Shown here piece after piece: positions 18,436-26,503 of a DNA stretch of 64,000 bases. The position numbers were made by a program, and so were the translations under genes. The notes beneath the pieces are model-generated. The model was not told the origin of the DNA. It searched no databases and saw only the letters and a program-made list of their open reading frames with translations. This DNA is from Tateyamaria sp. ANG-S1 (GTDB taxonomy: Bacteria; Pseudomonadota; Alphaproteobacteria; Rhodobacterales; Rhodobacteraceae): NCBI RefSeq assembly GCF_000814025.1, contig NZ_JWLL01000004.1, positions 62,001 through 126,000 on the forward strand. The letters run 5' to 3'. Each line of letters begins with the position of its first letter. Within the stretch, counting starts at the first letter, position 1.

Positions 18436-19567
18436 CCTGATCGGGGCCAAGGTGCTGCTGCCCTCCGGCCTCGAAACCCCCGATCTGTCGCTGGCGGACG
18501 GCCAGATCGTGGACACCCGCGCGGGGCGGGCCGTTGATCTGAGCGGCTACCGCATCCTGCCGGGCATCATCGATGTGCACGGCGACGGGTTCGAACGGCA
18601 CATGGCACCGCGCCGGGGCGCCATGAAGCAGATGAACGAGGGGATCATGGCCGCCGAGGCCGAGATCGCCGCCAATGGCATCACCACGGCGGTTCTTGCC
18701 CAGTTTGTCAGCTGGGAAGGGGGGCTGCGCGGGCTCTATTTCGCGGATCAGGTGTTCAAGGCGCTGATCGCCACACGGGATCAGGTGATCACGGACCTGC
18801 GCCCGCAATTGCGGTTCGAGACGCATATGCTGGACCTTTACGACGAGTTGCCCGCGCGTATCACCGATTGGGACATCCACTATGTCGTGTTCAATGACCA
18901 CCTGCCGCATGACCGGCTGGCCGAGGGGCGCAAACCACCACGGCTCACGGGGCAGGCGCTCAAGGCCGGGCGGAACCCGGATGTGCACTTTCAGATGTTG
19001 CTCGACATGCACGCGCGCGGAGATGCGGTGCCCGAGGCGCTGGATGTCCTGGCCGCGCAACTGAATACTGTGGGCATCCAGCTTGGCAGCCATGATGACG
19101 CCTCAGCCGACCAGCGCGCCACATGGCACGCGCGCGGGGCGCATGTGGCAGAGTTCCCCGAAACGCTTGAGGCGGCAGAAGCGGCGCACGCGGCGGGCGA
19201 CCTGGTGGTTCTGGGCTCGCCCAACGTTGTGCGGGGTGGGTCGCACAAGGGCAACGTGTCCGCGCTCGACCTGATTGCCATGGGGCTCTGCGACGCGATT
19301 GCATCCGACTACCACTACCCGTCGCCCCGGCGGGCGGCCTTGATGCTGGCCAAGAGCGGTCTCATGGGATTGGATGGCGCGTGGGCGCTTGTGTCATCCG
19401 GCCCCGCTGCGGTGCTGGGTCTGACGGATCGCGGCACGCTTGAGGCAGGCAAACGCGCCGATCTGGTGATCCTTGACGCGCAAGACCGGGTTGCGGCAAC
19501 GATCTCTGGCGGGCGGGTCAGCTACATGTCTGGCGACATCGCGCAAAGGTTTGTGGCCGCAGCCTAG
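18416..19567 (+). CDS. phnM: alpha-D-ribose 1-methylphosphonate 5-triphosphate diphosphatase
   Basis: PhnM removes pyrophosphate from the triphosphate intermediate of the C-P lyase pathway. The 383-residue amidohydrolase-fold protein has the PhnM metal site [25 protein letters not shown], and the C-terminal [10 protein letters not shown] with the aspartate ligand. ATG 18416 overlaps the lipase gene. No phnG-L or other C-P lyase genes occur in the window, so this copy stands away from its usual partners; either they lie elsewhere or this enzyme serves another ribose phosphate. Confidence 0.9.
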   Translation: MTMLEIDLIGAKVLLPSGLETPDLSLADGQIVDTRAGRAVDLSGYRILPGIIDVHGDGFERHMAPRRGAMKQMNEGIMAAEAEIAANGITTAVLAQFVSWEGGLRGLYFADQVFKALIATRDQVITDLRPQLRFETHMLDLYDELPARITDWDIHYVVFNDHLPHDRLAEGRKPPRLTGQALKAGRNPDVHFQMLLDMHARGDAVPEALDVLAAQLNTVGIQLGSHDDASADQRATWHARGAHVAEFPETLEAAEAAHAAGDLVVLGSPNVVRGGSHKGNVSALDLIAMGLCDAIASDYHYPSPRRAALMLAKSGLMGLDGAWALVSSGPAAVLGLTDRGTLEAGKRADLVILDAQDRVAATISGGRVSYMSGDIAQRFVAAA

Positions 19568-20631
19568 CCCACGATGCGGTTCACATGGCCCATCTTGCGC
19601 CCGGCCCGCGCCTCGGCCTTGCCGTAGAGGTGCAGAGCGGTCGCGGGATCCTTCGCCAGATCCGGCACGCGGTCCATGTCATCGCCAATCAGATTCTCCA
19701 TCACCACATCTGCGTGACGCTTCCCGTCGCCCAAGGGCCAACCGGCAATGGCGCGGATATGCTGTTCGAACTGGTCCACGACACAGCCATTCTGCGTCCA
19801 GTGACCCGAGTTATGTACGCGCGGCGCGATCTCGTTGACGATCAGACCTTGGGGCGTGACAAACAGCTCAACGCCAAGCACACCAACATAATCAAGCGCA
19901 TTCAGGATGTTGGCGGCCAGCAAGACAGCATCAGTCCGCTGACCGGCGCTTAGCCGGGCAGGGACGGTTGTGGTGTGCAGGATACCATCCTTATGCACGT
20001 TCTCCCCCGGATCAAAGCAGGCGACAGCGCCATCGAGGCCGCGGGCCGCAATGACGGACACCTCGTGGCTGAAGTCCACGAACCCTTCGAGGATCGCAGG
20101 CGCGCCCTGCATCTCGGCCAGGGCGGCCTCTGCATCGCCAACCTCCATGATCCGGGCCTGTCCCTTGCCGTCATAACCGAAGCGGCGGGTTTTCAGGATC
20201 CCGGGCGTGTCGATCTGGGGCAGGGCGGTTGCCAGCGCAGCCATGTCCGGCACATCAGCGAAAGGGGCGGTCTGCAGGCCAAGCCCTTGCAGGAATTCCT
20301 TCTCGACCAACCGGTCCTGGCTGACCCGCAGTGCCTCGCGCCCGGGTCGGATCGGGGTGTGATCTTCCAGCGCGTCCAGGGTCAAGGTCGGGATGTTTTC
20401 AAATTCGTAGGTGACGACATCGACGTTTGTGGCAAAGGCGAAGAGCGCGTCGCTGTCCTCGTAGGGGGCGGTTGTCACCAGATGCGCGACATCGCCTGCA
20501 GGCGGCAATGCGCCGGGCTCGTAGATGTGGGTGCGAAAGCCCAAGCGGCTCGCAGCGACAGACAGCATCCGCCCCAATTGGCCGCCACCCAGAATGCCGA
20601 TGGTCGCGCCCGGTGCCAGCGGTTCAGTCAT
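19564..20631 (-). CDS. purK: 5-(carboxyamino)imidazole ribonucleotide synthase
   Basis: PurK uses ATP and bicarbonate to carboxylate AIR to N5-CAIR in purine synthesis. The 355-residue ATP-grasp protein begins at ATG 20631 with [18 protein letters not shown], includes [12 protein letters not shown] (ATP-binding loop) and [16 protein letters not shown] (metal site). The start overlaps the end of purE by eight bases, so the enzymes are co-translated. Its 3' end overlaps phnM by four bases in convergent orientation. Confidence 0.96.
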   Translation of the reverse strand: MTEPLAPGATIGILGGGQLGRMLSVAASRLGFRTHIYEPGALPPAGDVAHLVTTAPYEDSDALFAFATNVDVVTYEFENIPTLTLDALEDHTPIRPGREALRVSQDRLVEKEFLQGLGLQTAPFADVPDMAALATALPQIDTPGILKTRRFGYDGKGQARIMEVGDAEAALAEMQGAPAILEGFVDFSHEVSVIAARGLDGAVACFDPGENVHKDGILHTTTVPARLSAGQRTDAVLLAANILNALDYVGVLGVELFVTPQGLIVNEIAPRVHNSGHWTQNGCVVDQFEQHIRAIAGWPLGDGKRHADVVMENLIGDDMDRVPDLAKDPATALHLYGKAEARAGRKMGHVNRIVG

Positions 20632-21118
20632 CGCTGGGCACCTCGGGGATCGACGCTGACAGCGCCTCGCGCCACGCCTCAAGCCGTGCAGCCAGTGCGT
20701 CGTCGGACACGGCCAGAATACCCGTCGCCATCAGACCCGCATTCGCGGCACCCGCAGCGCCAATCGCCATGGTTGCCACGGGAAACCCGCGTGGCATCTG
20801 TAGAATGGAATAAAGGCTATCGACCCCGCTCAGCGCCTTGGTCTGAACCGGAACGCCGATCACCGGTACCCGCGTTTTGGATGCCATCATACCCGGCAGA
20901 TGCGCCGCGCCGCCCGCGCCCGCGATGATCACCTTCAAACCCCGGTCCACGGCTGTCTTGCCGTAGTCCCACAACCGATCCGGCGTGCGGTGGGCCGACA
21001 CGATGCGCGTCTCGTAGGGCACCTCAAGCGCATCCAGCATTTCGGCCGCTTCACGCATGGTGGGCCAGTCTGACTGGCTGCCCATGATTATGCCAACGGG
21101 GGGAGGGGTTTGGGTCAT
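20624..21118 (-). CDS. purE: N5-carboxyaminoimidazole ribonucleotide mutase
   Basis: PurE converts N5-CAIR to CAIR, using the product of PurK. The 164-residue protein shows the class I PurE motifs: [13 protein letters not shown] (substrate phosphate site), [13 protein letters not shown] (catalytic His) and [13 protein letters not shown]. It heads the purEK unit on the minus strand. Confidence 0.97.
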   Translation of the reverse strand: MTQTPPPVGIIMGSQSDWPTMREAAEMLDALEVPYETRIVSAHRTPDRLWDYGKTAVDRGLKVIIAGAGGAAHLPGMMASKTRVPVIGVPVQTKALSGVDSLYSILQMPRGFPVATMAIGAAGAANAGLMATGILAVSDDALAARLEAWREALSASIPEVPSDD

Positions 21119-21255
21119 GTCGTGTGGCCCTCAAGGTCATGAAGCGCGCACTATAGCCAGATCGCCCTCCGGGGCAATGGGCACCGTAGGGGTTTCCATT
21201 GACACGATGCTGCACTGCGGCAACGCTGGTGGCATTCAGCACAGGAGATTTGACA

Positions 21256-21615
21256 ATGATGACCCCGTTTGACGTCTGGGCACCCATGTTCCGCGCGCCC
21301 TTTTCCGGCGATGTGACCCAGGAAATCGTGCCTCGTATCCTGTCGCCCGACATCGCAGGCAGCCCGGAAATCGAGGCCAAGATCCAGACCGACGTTGCCA
21401 GCTACGGCAAGCAGCTGGGCAAAGTTCTGGACGCATTGCAGACGCTGTCGCAGGCGACCAAAACACCGTTGCCTGACATCGACGCGCTGGTCGCCAAGAT
21501 CGAAGAGGTCAAGGACAACAGCGCCGAAACACTGCGGGCTGATGCGGAACGTGCGCTGGACCGGCTGAAAACGGTGGACGAAGATGCCTGGCGCGATCTG
21601 ACGGGGGCCGCCTGA
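21256..21615 (+). CDS. hypothetical protein, 119 residues
   Basis: ATG 21256 follows AGGAG (ending ten bases before) and starts MMTPFDVWAPMFRAPFSGDV. The rest is helical and acidic, with a heptad-like stretch (SYGKQLGKVLDALQTLSQA and LRADAERALDRLK), suggesting a coiled coil or helical bundle. The opening resembles phasin-like or polyhydroxyalkanoate-granule proteins only in a general way, and I do not assign a family. It is convergent with the DUF465 gene; the stops are adjacent. Confidence 0.7.
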   Translation: MMTPFDVWAPMFRAPFSGDVTQEIVPRILSPDIAGSPEIEAKIQTDVASYGKQLGKVLDALQTLSQATKTPLPDIDALVAKIEEVKDNSAETLRADAERALDRLKTVDEDAWRDLTGAA

Positions 21616-21840
21616 TCAGGCGATGATGTCCGGGGTCAGGCGATCCTCGATAATGGCGATCTTGTCCTTCAGCATCAGCTTTTTCTTCTTCAGCCGCTGG
21701 ATCGTCAGCTGATCGGACGTGCCCTTTTCCTGGAGCGCCTGGATGGCTTCATCAAGGTCCCGGTGCTCGCGCTTGAACACCTCAAGCTCCACGCGCAGCA
21801 CCTCGTCCGTTTTCATCGAGATGTCCGAAGGTGCATTCAT
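21616..21840 (-). CDS. YdcH/DUF465 family protein
   Basis: The 74-residue product has the DUF465 pattern ELEVFKREHRDLDEAI and the basic cluster LTIQRLKKKKLMLKDKI, which forms an antiparallel helical hairpin. Function is unknown for this widespread alphaproteobacterial family. I choose ATG 21840 (MNAPSDISMK); the frame is open to 21999 but the upstream part overlaps the divergent heat-shock promoter. Confidence 0.88.
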   Translation of the reverse strand: MNAPSDISMKTDEVLRVELEVFKREHRDLDEAIQALQEKGTSDQLTIQRLKKKKLMLKDKIAIIEDRLTPDIIA

Positions 21841-21902
21841 GGCGCGATTCCAAGCAATTGCAGAGCCTTTAATATAATCGCAACCCTGCGATACGCCTAG
21901 AC

Positions 21903-21932
21903 CTTGTTCAGGCCATGGTTTCTGCCCATATT
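21903..21932 (+). promoter_or_regulatory. candidate RpoH (sigma-32) promoter of hsp20
   Basis: CTTGTT (21903-21908) and CCCATATT (21925-21932) match the heat-shock consensus (CTTGAA and CCCCATNT) at most positions, with a 16-base gap. The site lies 66 bases before the Hsp20 start. Confidence 0.55.
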
Positions 21933-21997
21933 TGATACATCCGCTGCCGCTTCTTGGGGCGGGTACAGACTGTCGCTTGACCAAAAGGACGTGTCGC

Positions 21998-22408
21998 ATG
22001 ACGAAGATGACCCTTGCCTCCTACCCCCATATGCTGGGGTTCGAGCAACTTGAACGGCTGCTGGAACGCACGGCCAAAAGTGCCGAAGGCTACCCGCCGT
22101 TCAATATCGAGCAGACCTCGGACTATTCCTACCGGATCACCCTGGCCGTCGCCGGGTTCGGAGAGGACGACCTGTCGATCACCGTGGAAGACCGCCAACT
22201 GGTTATCCGCGGCCGCCAGTCCGACGACACGCAGGAACGTGTCTTTTTGCACCGCGGCATTGCGGCACGCCAGTTTCAACGGAGCTTTGTGCTCGCTGAC
22301 GGCGTTGAGGTCGGAGAGGCGGTGATGGAGAATGGCCTGCTGCACGTCGATCTGACGCGGGCCAAACCCGAAACAATCGTCCAGACGATCAACATACGGA
22401 AAGGATAA
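21998..22408 (+). CDS. Hsp20 family small heat-shock protein
   Basis: The 136-residue protein has a short N-terminal region, an alpha-crystallin domain (about residues 30-125) containing FNIEQTSDYSYRITLAVAG and NGLLHVDLTRAKPE, and an I-x-I-type tail (INIRKG). It should hold unfolded proteins for refolding. ATG 21998 is preceded by AAAGGA; the frame opens further back but overlaps the promoter. The DUF1150 gene follows after three bases. Confidence 0.93.
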   Translation: MTKMTLASYPHMLGFEQLERLLERTAKSAEGYPPFNIEQTSDYSYRITLAVAGFGEDDLSITVEDRQLVIRGRQSDDTQERVFLHRGIAARQFQRSFVLADGVEVGEAVMENGLLHVDLTRAKPETIVQTINIRKG

Positions 22409-22411
22409 GTC

Positions 22412-22636
22412 ATGAACACACCTTATGATTTGAACGCCGATGTGGGCCGGATGGTCTATGTCAAAGCCATCGACGTCGACGCCCTGCCGCAAGAGGTGCA
22501 GGACCAGGCCGAAGGTCTCGACCAACTCTTTGCCGTGCACGATGCCGAAGGGCAGCAACTGGCGCTGGTCGCCGACCGCAAGCTGGCCTTTGCCCTTGCG
22601 CGGCAGCACGACTACGCGCCGCAACCTCTCCACTAA
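22412..22636 (+). CDS. DUF1150 family protein
   Basis: The 74-residue protein matches DUF1150, with its conserved end LFAVHDAEGQQLALVADRKL and the tail ALARQHDYAPQPLH. In alphaproteobacteria this family usually follows hsp20, as here with a three-base gap, so the two probably act together or are at least co-expressed under heat stress. Biochemical role is unknown. Confidence 0.9.
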   Translation: MNTPYDLNADVGRMVYVKAIDVDALPQEVQDQAEGLDQLFAVHDAEGQQLALVADRKLAFALARQHDYAPQPLH

Positions 22637-22650
22637 GAGACGCTGCATTG

Positions 22651-22676
22651 TGGCCACCGGTCTGATACGGTGGCCA
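22651..22676. terminator. hairpin after the hsp20-DUF1150 operon
   Basis: TGGCCACCG, eight-base loop, CGGTGGCCA: a perfect 9-bp stem. There is no T-run after it, so it may protect the mRNA end or need Rho. Confidence 0.55.
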
Positions 22677-22720
22677 TGGTCCGTGGTGGAGGCAACCAGC
22701 TCAGATGCACGCTGGCGCCT

Positions 22721-22843
22721 CTACCCGTTCGCTTGAACCAGCATCCACACCGCCAGACCCAGCACACCACAGACGGCAATCCCCGCAGCCAGTGCATCGC
22801 GGGCAATCAACGCGAGCGCAATGACAAGCACGACGGAGGCCAC
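22721..22843 (-). CDS. small membrane protein, 40 residues
   Basis: GTG 22843 starts a frame with two hydrophobic stretches (VASVVLVIALALIARDALAA and IAVCGVLGLAVWMLV), looking like a one- or two-helix membrane protein. It is in the frame that follows the stop of the OB-fold gene 25 bases upstream, so it could be the second gene of a small operon. No clear ribosome-binding site is seen and no family is recognised. An ATGA overlap with the OB-fold stop exists in another frame but leads to a poor product. Confidence 0.35.
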   Translation of the reverse strand: MASVVLVIALALIARDALAAGIAVCGVLGLAVWMLVQANG

Positions 22844-22867
22844 CGGCCTTGCCCGCGCTCGGATCGC

Positions 22868-23197
22868 TCATTCGTAGCGCCGTTCAACCGTGATGACGGT
22901 GCCATCCTCCAAAACAATCTCGCGGGCATATAGCTCATTGCGGATCAGGTTCCCGTCCATGAAGCCTGACACCTGAATCGACTGGCCCAGCGAAAGGGCA
23001 ACGGGCTGTGGACCGATATAGACGCGAAGCGACCCTGTCTCGTCCCGCAAGCGGATCTCATCTTCATCATGGAACCGCTCAATGGTGCCTGCGACAGTGA
23101 CGGGCTGGTTGCGCTGGACGTCTGCAATGGCCGTGATCTCGGCCAGGACCGGCGCAGCCGACAGGAGAAGGACAAGAGACGGAAGGGCGAGACGCAT
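22868..23197 (-). CDS. exported OB-fold protein (BOF/YgiW-like)
   Basis: The 109-residue product begins MRLALPSLVLLLSAAPVLA, a signal peptide, and the mature part is a small beta-rich OB-fold: QPVTVAGTIERFHDEDEIRLRD and SGSLRVYI-like strands fit the BOF family (YgiW/YdeI). E. coli members help in stress tolerance in the periplasm. ATG 23197 is chosen over 23212 because it begins the signal peptide. Confidence 0.7.
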   Translation of the reverse strand: MRLALPSLVLLLSAAPVLAEITAIADVQRNQPVTVAGTIERFHDEDEIRLRDETGSLRVYIGPQPVALSLGQSIQVSGFMDGNLIRNELYAREIVLEDGTVITVERRYE

Positions 23198-23380
23198 CTG
23201 ACGAAACTCCATTTTGGGATCGCGACTGTGTTGGTCGTGATGTGGGCAGTCAGAGGGGACCGTTCAACGGCGGCGGGCAGGACAAGCGGAACGCCGCAAG
23301 GGTGGGGCACCTTGACCACGCCGCGCATCAATGCGCTGTTGCGCACAGCCGGGGCGCCAAACACCAAAGGAATCCGCAAG

Positions 23381-24250
23381 ATGAAATTCGATGTCGATTG
23401 GGTTGATGCCTTCACCGACCGAGCCTTCGGCGGAAACGGATGTGCTGTTGTCCACGACGCGGCACGTCTGGACGACGAGACCTGTATGGCATTTGTCCGC
23501 GAAACGTCGCTGGTCGAATGCACGTTCACCGGCCCATCGGAGACCGCTGACATCCGGGTGCGCTACTTCCTCGCCAGCCGCGAAATCCCCTTCGCGGGTC
23601 ATCCGACTGTTGCGACCGTGGCCGCGCTCCGGCATCGCGGCCTGATCGCGGACGGCCCACTCACCCTGGAAACAGGTGCTGGCATTGTCCCGGTCGAGGT
23701 TTCCGGGACATCCGTTCGTATGACCCAAGTGGCACCGACCTTTGGGGCGCGCCCCGATCCCGGGCTGGTCGCTTCGGTCGGTGGGCTGACCGCCGGCGAC
23801 ATCATCCACCCGCCCCGCGTATCCTCAACCGGCTTGCCGTTCACCATCACCGTCCTAAGGGACCGGGCGACGTTGGACAGCGTTCGTTTCGACATGGATG
23901 CCTTTCGCGCTTACCTTGATGCGCTGGGCGTGCACGGCACAGATGTGATGGAACCGTTCTGGTGTACGCTTGGGGGCGCAACATCAGCGGGCGACACCTT
24001 CGCCCGTCTGCTCATGGCACCGCCGAGCCCAGCCGAGGATCCGTTCACAGGCTCCGCCACCGGTGCGATGGCTGCTTATCTCTGGTCCGAAGGGTTGATC
24101 GACAGCCCAACCTTCGTGGCCGAGCAGGGGCACGGTTTGGGCCGCCCCGGTCAGGCAAGTGTCGAGGTGCTGGGGCCGCGCGACGCCATCACCGGTGTGA
24201 TGGTCGAAGGGCAGGCGCATGTACTGATGAGCGGTACGCTGCACCTATGA
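23381..24250 (+). CDS. PhzF family isomerase
   Basis: The 289-residue protein has the PhzF two-domain diaminopimelate-epimerase-like fold. It starts MKFDVDWVDAFTDRAFGGNG, has the catalytic glutamate region SLVECTFTG, and the second-domain motif EDPFTGSATGAMAAYLW. PhzF enzymes isomerise small amino or cyclohexadiene substrates; outside phenazine clusters the role is usually unknown, and no phenazine genes are here. The frame opens back to 23069 but ATG 23381 has AAAGGA upstream and is the family start. Confidence 0.9.
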   Translation: MKFDVDWVDAFTDRAFGGNGCAVVHDAARLDDETCMAFVRETSLVECTFTGPSETADIRVRYFLASREIPFAGHPTVATVAALRHRGLIADGPLTLETGAGIVPVEVSGTSVRMTQVAPTFGARPDPGLVASVGGLTAGDIIHPPRVSSTGLPFTITVLRDRATLDSVRFDMDAFRAYLDALGVHGTDVMEPFWCTLGGATSAGDTFARLLMAPPSPAEDPFTGSATGAMAAYLWSEGLIDSPTFVAEQGHGLGRPGQASVEVLGPRDAITGVMVEGQAHVLMSGTLHL

Positions 24251-24256
24251 AAAAGA

Positions 24257-24279
24257 CGCACCAAAAGGTGCGCCTTACG
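24257..24279. repeat. CGCACC/GGTGCG hairpin followed by CCTTACG, copy 1
   Basis: CGCACC, AAAA, GGTGCG (24257-24272), then CCTTACG. The same right arm and tail (GGTGCGCCTTACG) occur at 30900-30912. It sits between two convergent genes, PhzF and the Sat fusion, so it may act as a terminator. Confidence 0.6.
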
Positions 24280-24298
24280 ATTGGGGTATCGTCCTGGC

Positions 24299-26380
24299 TT
24301 ATTGCGCGGCGATCAGACCCATGCTTTCCAGCTTCAGCAGAACCTGGTGGGCGCAATTGTCCACATCCACATTCTCGGTCTCGACGCTCAGCTCAGGGCT
24401 CTCAGGCACGTCGTAGGGGTCGGAGATGCCTGTGAACTCCTTGATCTTGCCTTCGCGCGCCAGCTTGTAGAGACCTTTGCGGTCGCGACGCTCGCATTCC
24501 TCGATCGAGGTGGCCACGTGCACTTCGACAAAGGCACCAAAGGCTTCGATGTCCTCGCGCACAGCCCGACGGGTGGTCGCATAGGGCGCGATGGGCGCAC
24601 AGATCGCGATGCCGCCGTTCTTGGTGATTTCGGAGGCAACGTAGCCGATGCGGCGGATGTTCAGGTCGCGGTGCTCTTTCGAGAAGCCCAGTTCCGAAGA
24701 CAGGTTCTTCCGCACGATGTCACCATCCAGCAGCGTCACGGGACGGCCACCCATCTCCATCAGCTTGACCATCAGCGCATTTGCGATGGTGGACTTGCCC
24801 GAGCCGGAGAAGCCGGTGAAGAATACGGTAAAGCCTTGCTTCGAGCGCGGCGGCTTGGTGCGGCGCAGCTCGGTCACAACCTCGGGGAACGAGAACCACT
24901 CGGGGATCTCAAGACCTTCGGCCAGACGGCGACGCAACTCTGTGCCTGAGATGTTCAGGATCGTGACGTTATCCTTGTCCTCGATCTCGTCCGCGGGCTC
25001 GTACTGGGCGCGCTCTTGCACATAGACCATGTGCTTAAAGTCGACCATTTCGATGCCCATTTCTTCCTGATGCTCGCGGAACAGGTCCTGCGCGTCATAG
25101 GGGCCATAGAAATCCTCACCTGCGGAGTTCTTGCCGGGGCCTGCGTGGTCGCGGCCAACAATGAAGTGCGTGCAGCCGTGGTTCTTGCGGATCAGGCCGT
25201 GCCAAACAGCCTCGCGCGGGCCCGCCATGCGCATCGCCAGGTTCAGCAGCGACATCGAGGTTGTGGCCTGCGGGTACTTGTCCAGAACCGCCTCGTAGCA
25301 GCGCACGCGGGTGAAGTGGTCAACGTCGCCCGGCTTCGTCATGCCCACAACGGGGTGGATCAGCAGGTTGGCTTGCGCTTCACGCGCGGCGCGGAAGGTC
25401 AGCTCCTGGTGCGCACGGTGCAGCGGGTTGCGGGTCTGGAAGGCCACGACCTTGCGCCAACCCATCTTGCGGAAGTAGCTGCGCAGCTCGTTCGGCGTGT
25501 CGCGGCGCGCACGGAAATCATAGTGCACAGGCTGTTGGATGCCGGTCACAGGCCCGCCCAGGTAGATATCGCCAGCCGTGTTGTGCAGGTAGTTGACGGC
25601 AGGGTGGGCACTATCATCGTCGCCAAACACCATCTTCGCTTCATGCGCCTTGTTGGGCGTGTAGCGGTCGGTGACAGTCATGGTGGCGAGGATCACGCCT
25701 TCCTGATCGCGCAGGGCGATGTCCTGGCCGATCTCCAGGCTTTCCGCGAATTTCTCGTTCACGTCCAGTGTGATGGGCATCGGCCAGAGGGTACCGTCGG
25801 TGGTGCGCATCGTGTCCACGACGCTGTTGTAATCTGCTTCGGTCAGGAACCCTTTCAGCGGGTTGAAGCCGCCGTTCATCAGCAGCTCAAGGTCACAGAT
25901 CTGGCGCGGGGTCAGATCCCAGCTGACCAGCTCGGCCGCTTCCATCTTCAGCTTCTGAGCGCTGTCATACGAGACATAAAGCTCGGGGATCGGAGCGAGA
26001 TTGTTTTCCATCAATTTGGTCCTGTGTTTCAGGGGGTTTAACCCGGACGTGGTGCCGGTCAACTCGGCAAAAAGGGCATCATATTCCGCGAATTTGCGGG
26101 TGAGGAACTGATCGGTGAGCCGGTTTTTCTCTCCGGCCCCCCGGGTTGTGAGCGCATAGGAATAGCGTTGCCGCTTGTCCGGCGCGTCCACATCCTGAAC
26201 GCGCACGAACCCCGCCGCCGTCGCCTGCCGCAACAGGGCATTCAGACGACCCAGAGACACACCAATGCCTTGTGCCATGGCACGCTGCGACGCGCCCGGC
26301 GCCTCGTCGAGCTGACGCAGAAGACGGAAGAGCTGGTCTTCGGCTTCCGGGGTGGGTTTGGGTGCGGCGGACATGGGCAT
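24299..26380 (-). CDS. HTH regulator-ATP sulfurylase-APS kinase open frame
   Basis: One 693-codon frame covers three units. Residues about 10-108 match the EPS-associated MarR-type regulator (RAMAQGIGVSLGRLNALLRQ, YALTTRGAGEKNRLTDQFL). Residues 124-510 are ATP sulfurylase with QTRNPLHRAH (315-324) and GRDHAGPG (409-416). Residues 515-693 are APS kinase with Walker A GFSGSGKST (523-531). The enzyme pair turns sulfate into PAPS. The Sat-CysC part alone could start at ATG 26011 (MENNLAPIPEL), which has AGGA nine bases upstream. No stop separates the regulator from Sat; the linker is about 15 residues. Both a true fusion and two starts in one frame are possible. I would annotate 24299-26011 as sat-cysC with certainty. 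Confidence 0.85.
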   Translation of the reverse strand: MPMSAAPKPTPEAEDQLFRLLRQLDEAPGASQRAMAQGIGVSLGRLNALLRQATAAGFVRVQDVDAPDKRQRYSYALTTRGAGEKNRLTDQFLTRKFAEYDALFAELTGTTSGLNPLKHRTKLMENNLAPIPELYVSYDSAQKLKMEAAELVSWDLTPRQICDLELLMNGGFNPLKGFLTEADYNSVVDTMRTTDGTLWPMPITLDVNEKFAESLEIGQDIALRDQEGVILATMTVTDRYTPNKAHEAKMVFGDDDSAHPAVNYLHNTAGDIYLGGPVTGIQQPVHYDFRARRDTPNELRSYFRKMGWRKVVAFQTRNPLHRAHQELTFRAAREAQANLLIHPVVGMTKPGDVDHFTRVRCYEAVLDKYPQATTSMSLLNLAMRMAGPREAVWHGLIRKNHGCTHFIVGRDHAGPGKNSAGEDFYGPYDAQDLFREHQEEMGIEMVDFKHMVYVQERAQYEPADEIEDKDNVTILNISGTELRRRLAEGLEIPEWFSFPEVVTELRRTKPPRSKQGFTVFFTGFSGSGKSTIANALMVKLMEMGGRPVTLLDGDIVRKNLSSELGFSKEHRDLNIRRIGYVASEITKNGGIAICAPIAPYATTRRAVREDIEAFGAFVEVHVATSIEECERRDRKGLYKLAREGKIKEFTGISDPYDVPESPELSVETENVDVDNCAHQVLLKLESMGLIAAQ

Positions 26381-26402
26381 TCAGATACGGGATTCGGTTT
26401 GC

Positions 26403-26455
26403 GTTCACGGGTGAACATATGTCACCGAAAGTTTGTTCATGGAAGAACAAACTTT
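26403..26455. promoter_or_regulatory. two palindromes upstream of the HTH-Sat-CysC gene
   Basis: Palindrome 1 is GTTCAC-GG-GTGAAC (26403-26416). Palindrome 2 is AAAGTTTGTTC, six bases, GAACAAACTTT (26428-26455), a perfect 11-bp inverted repeat. Both share GTTC...GAAC half-sites and lie 23-75 bases before the start codon, where a MarR-type regulator would bind to control its own gene. There is no T-run on the minus strand, so a terminator for the cyclase gene is unlikely. Confidence 0.6.
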
Positions 26456-26503
26456 GTCGCAGGCGGGATTCCTCTGAGTGTGGTAAACACATCACTCCCC
26501 GGA

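Noticed and set aside
25016-26041. 341-codon plus-strand frame over sat
   Set aside because: It is antisense to conserved ATP sulfurylase sequence and lacks motifs or a ribosome-binding site.
26428-26455. Palindrome read as a terminator for the cyclase gene
   Set aside because: No T-run follows on the minus strand and the A/T-rich arms suit an operator better.
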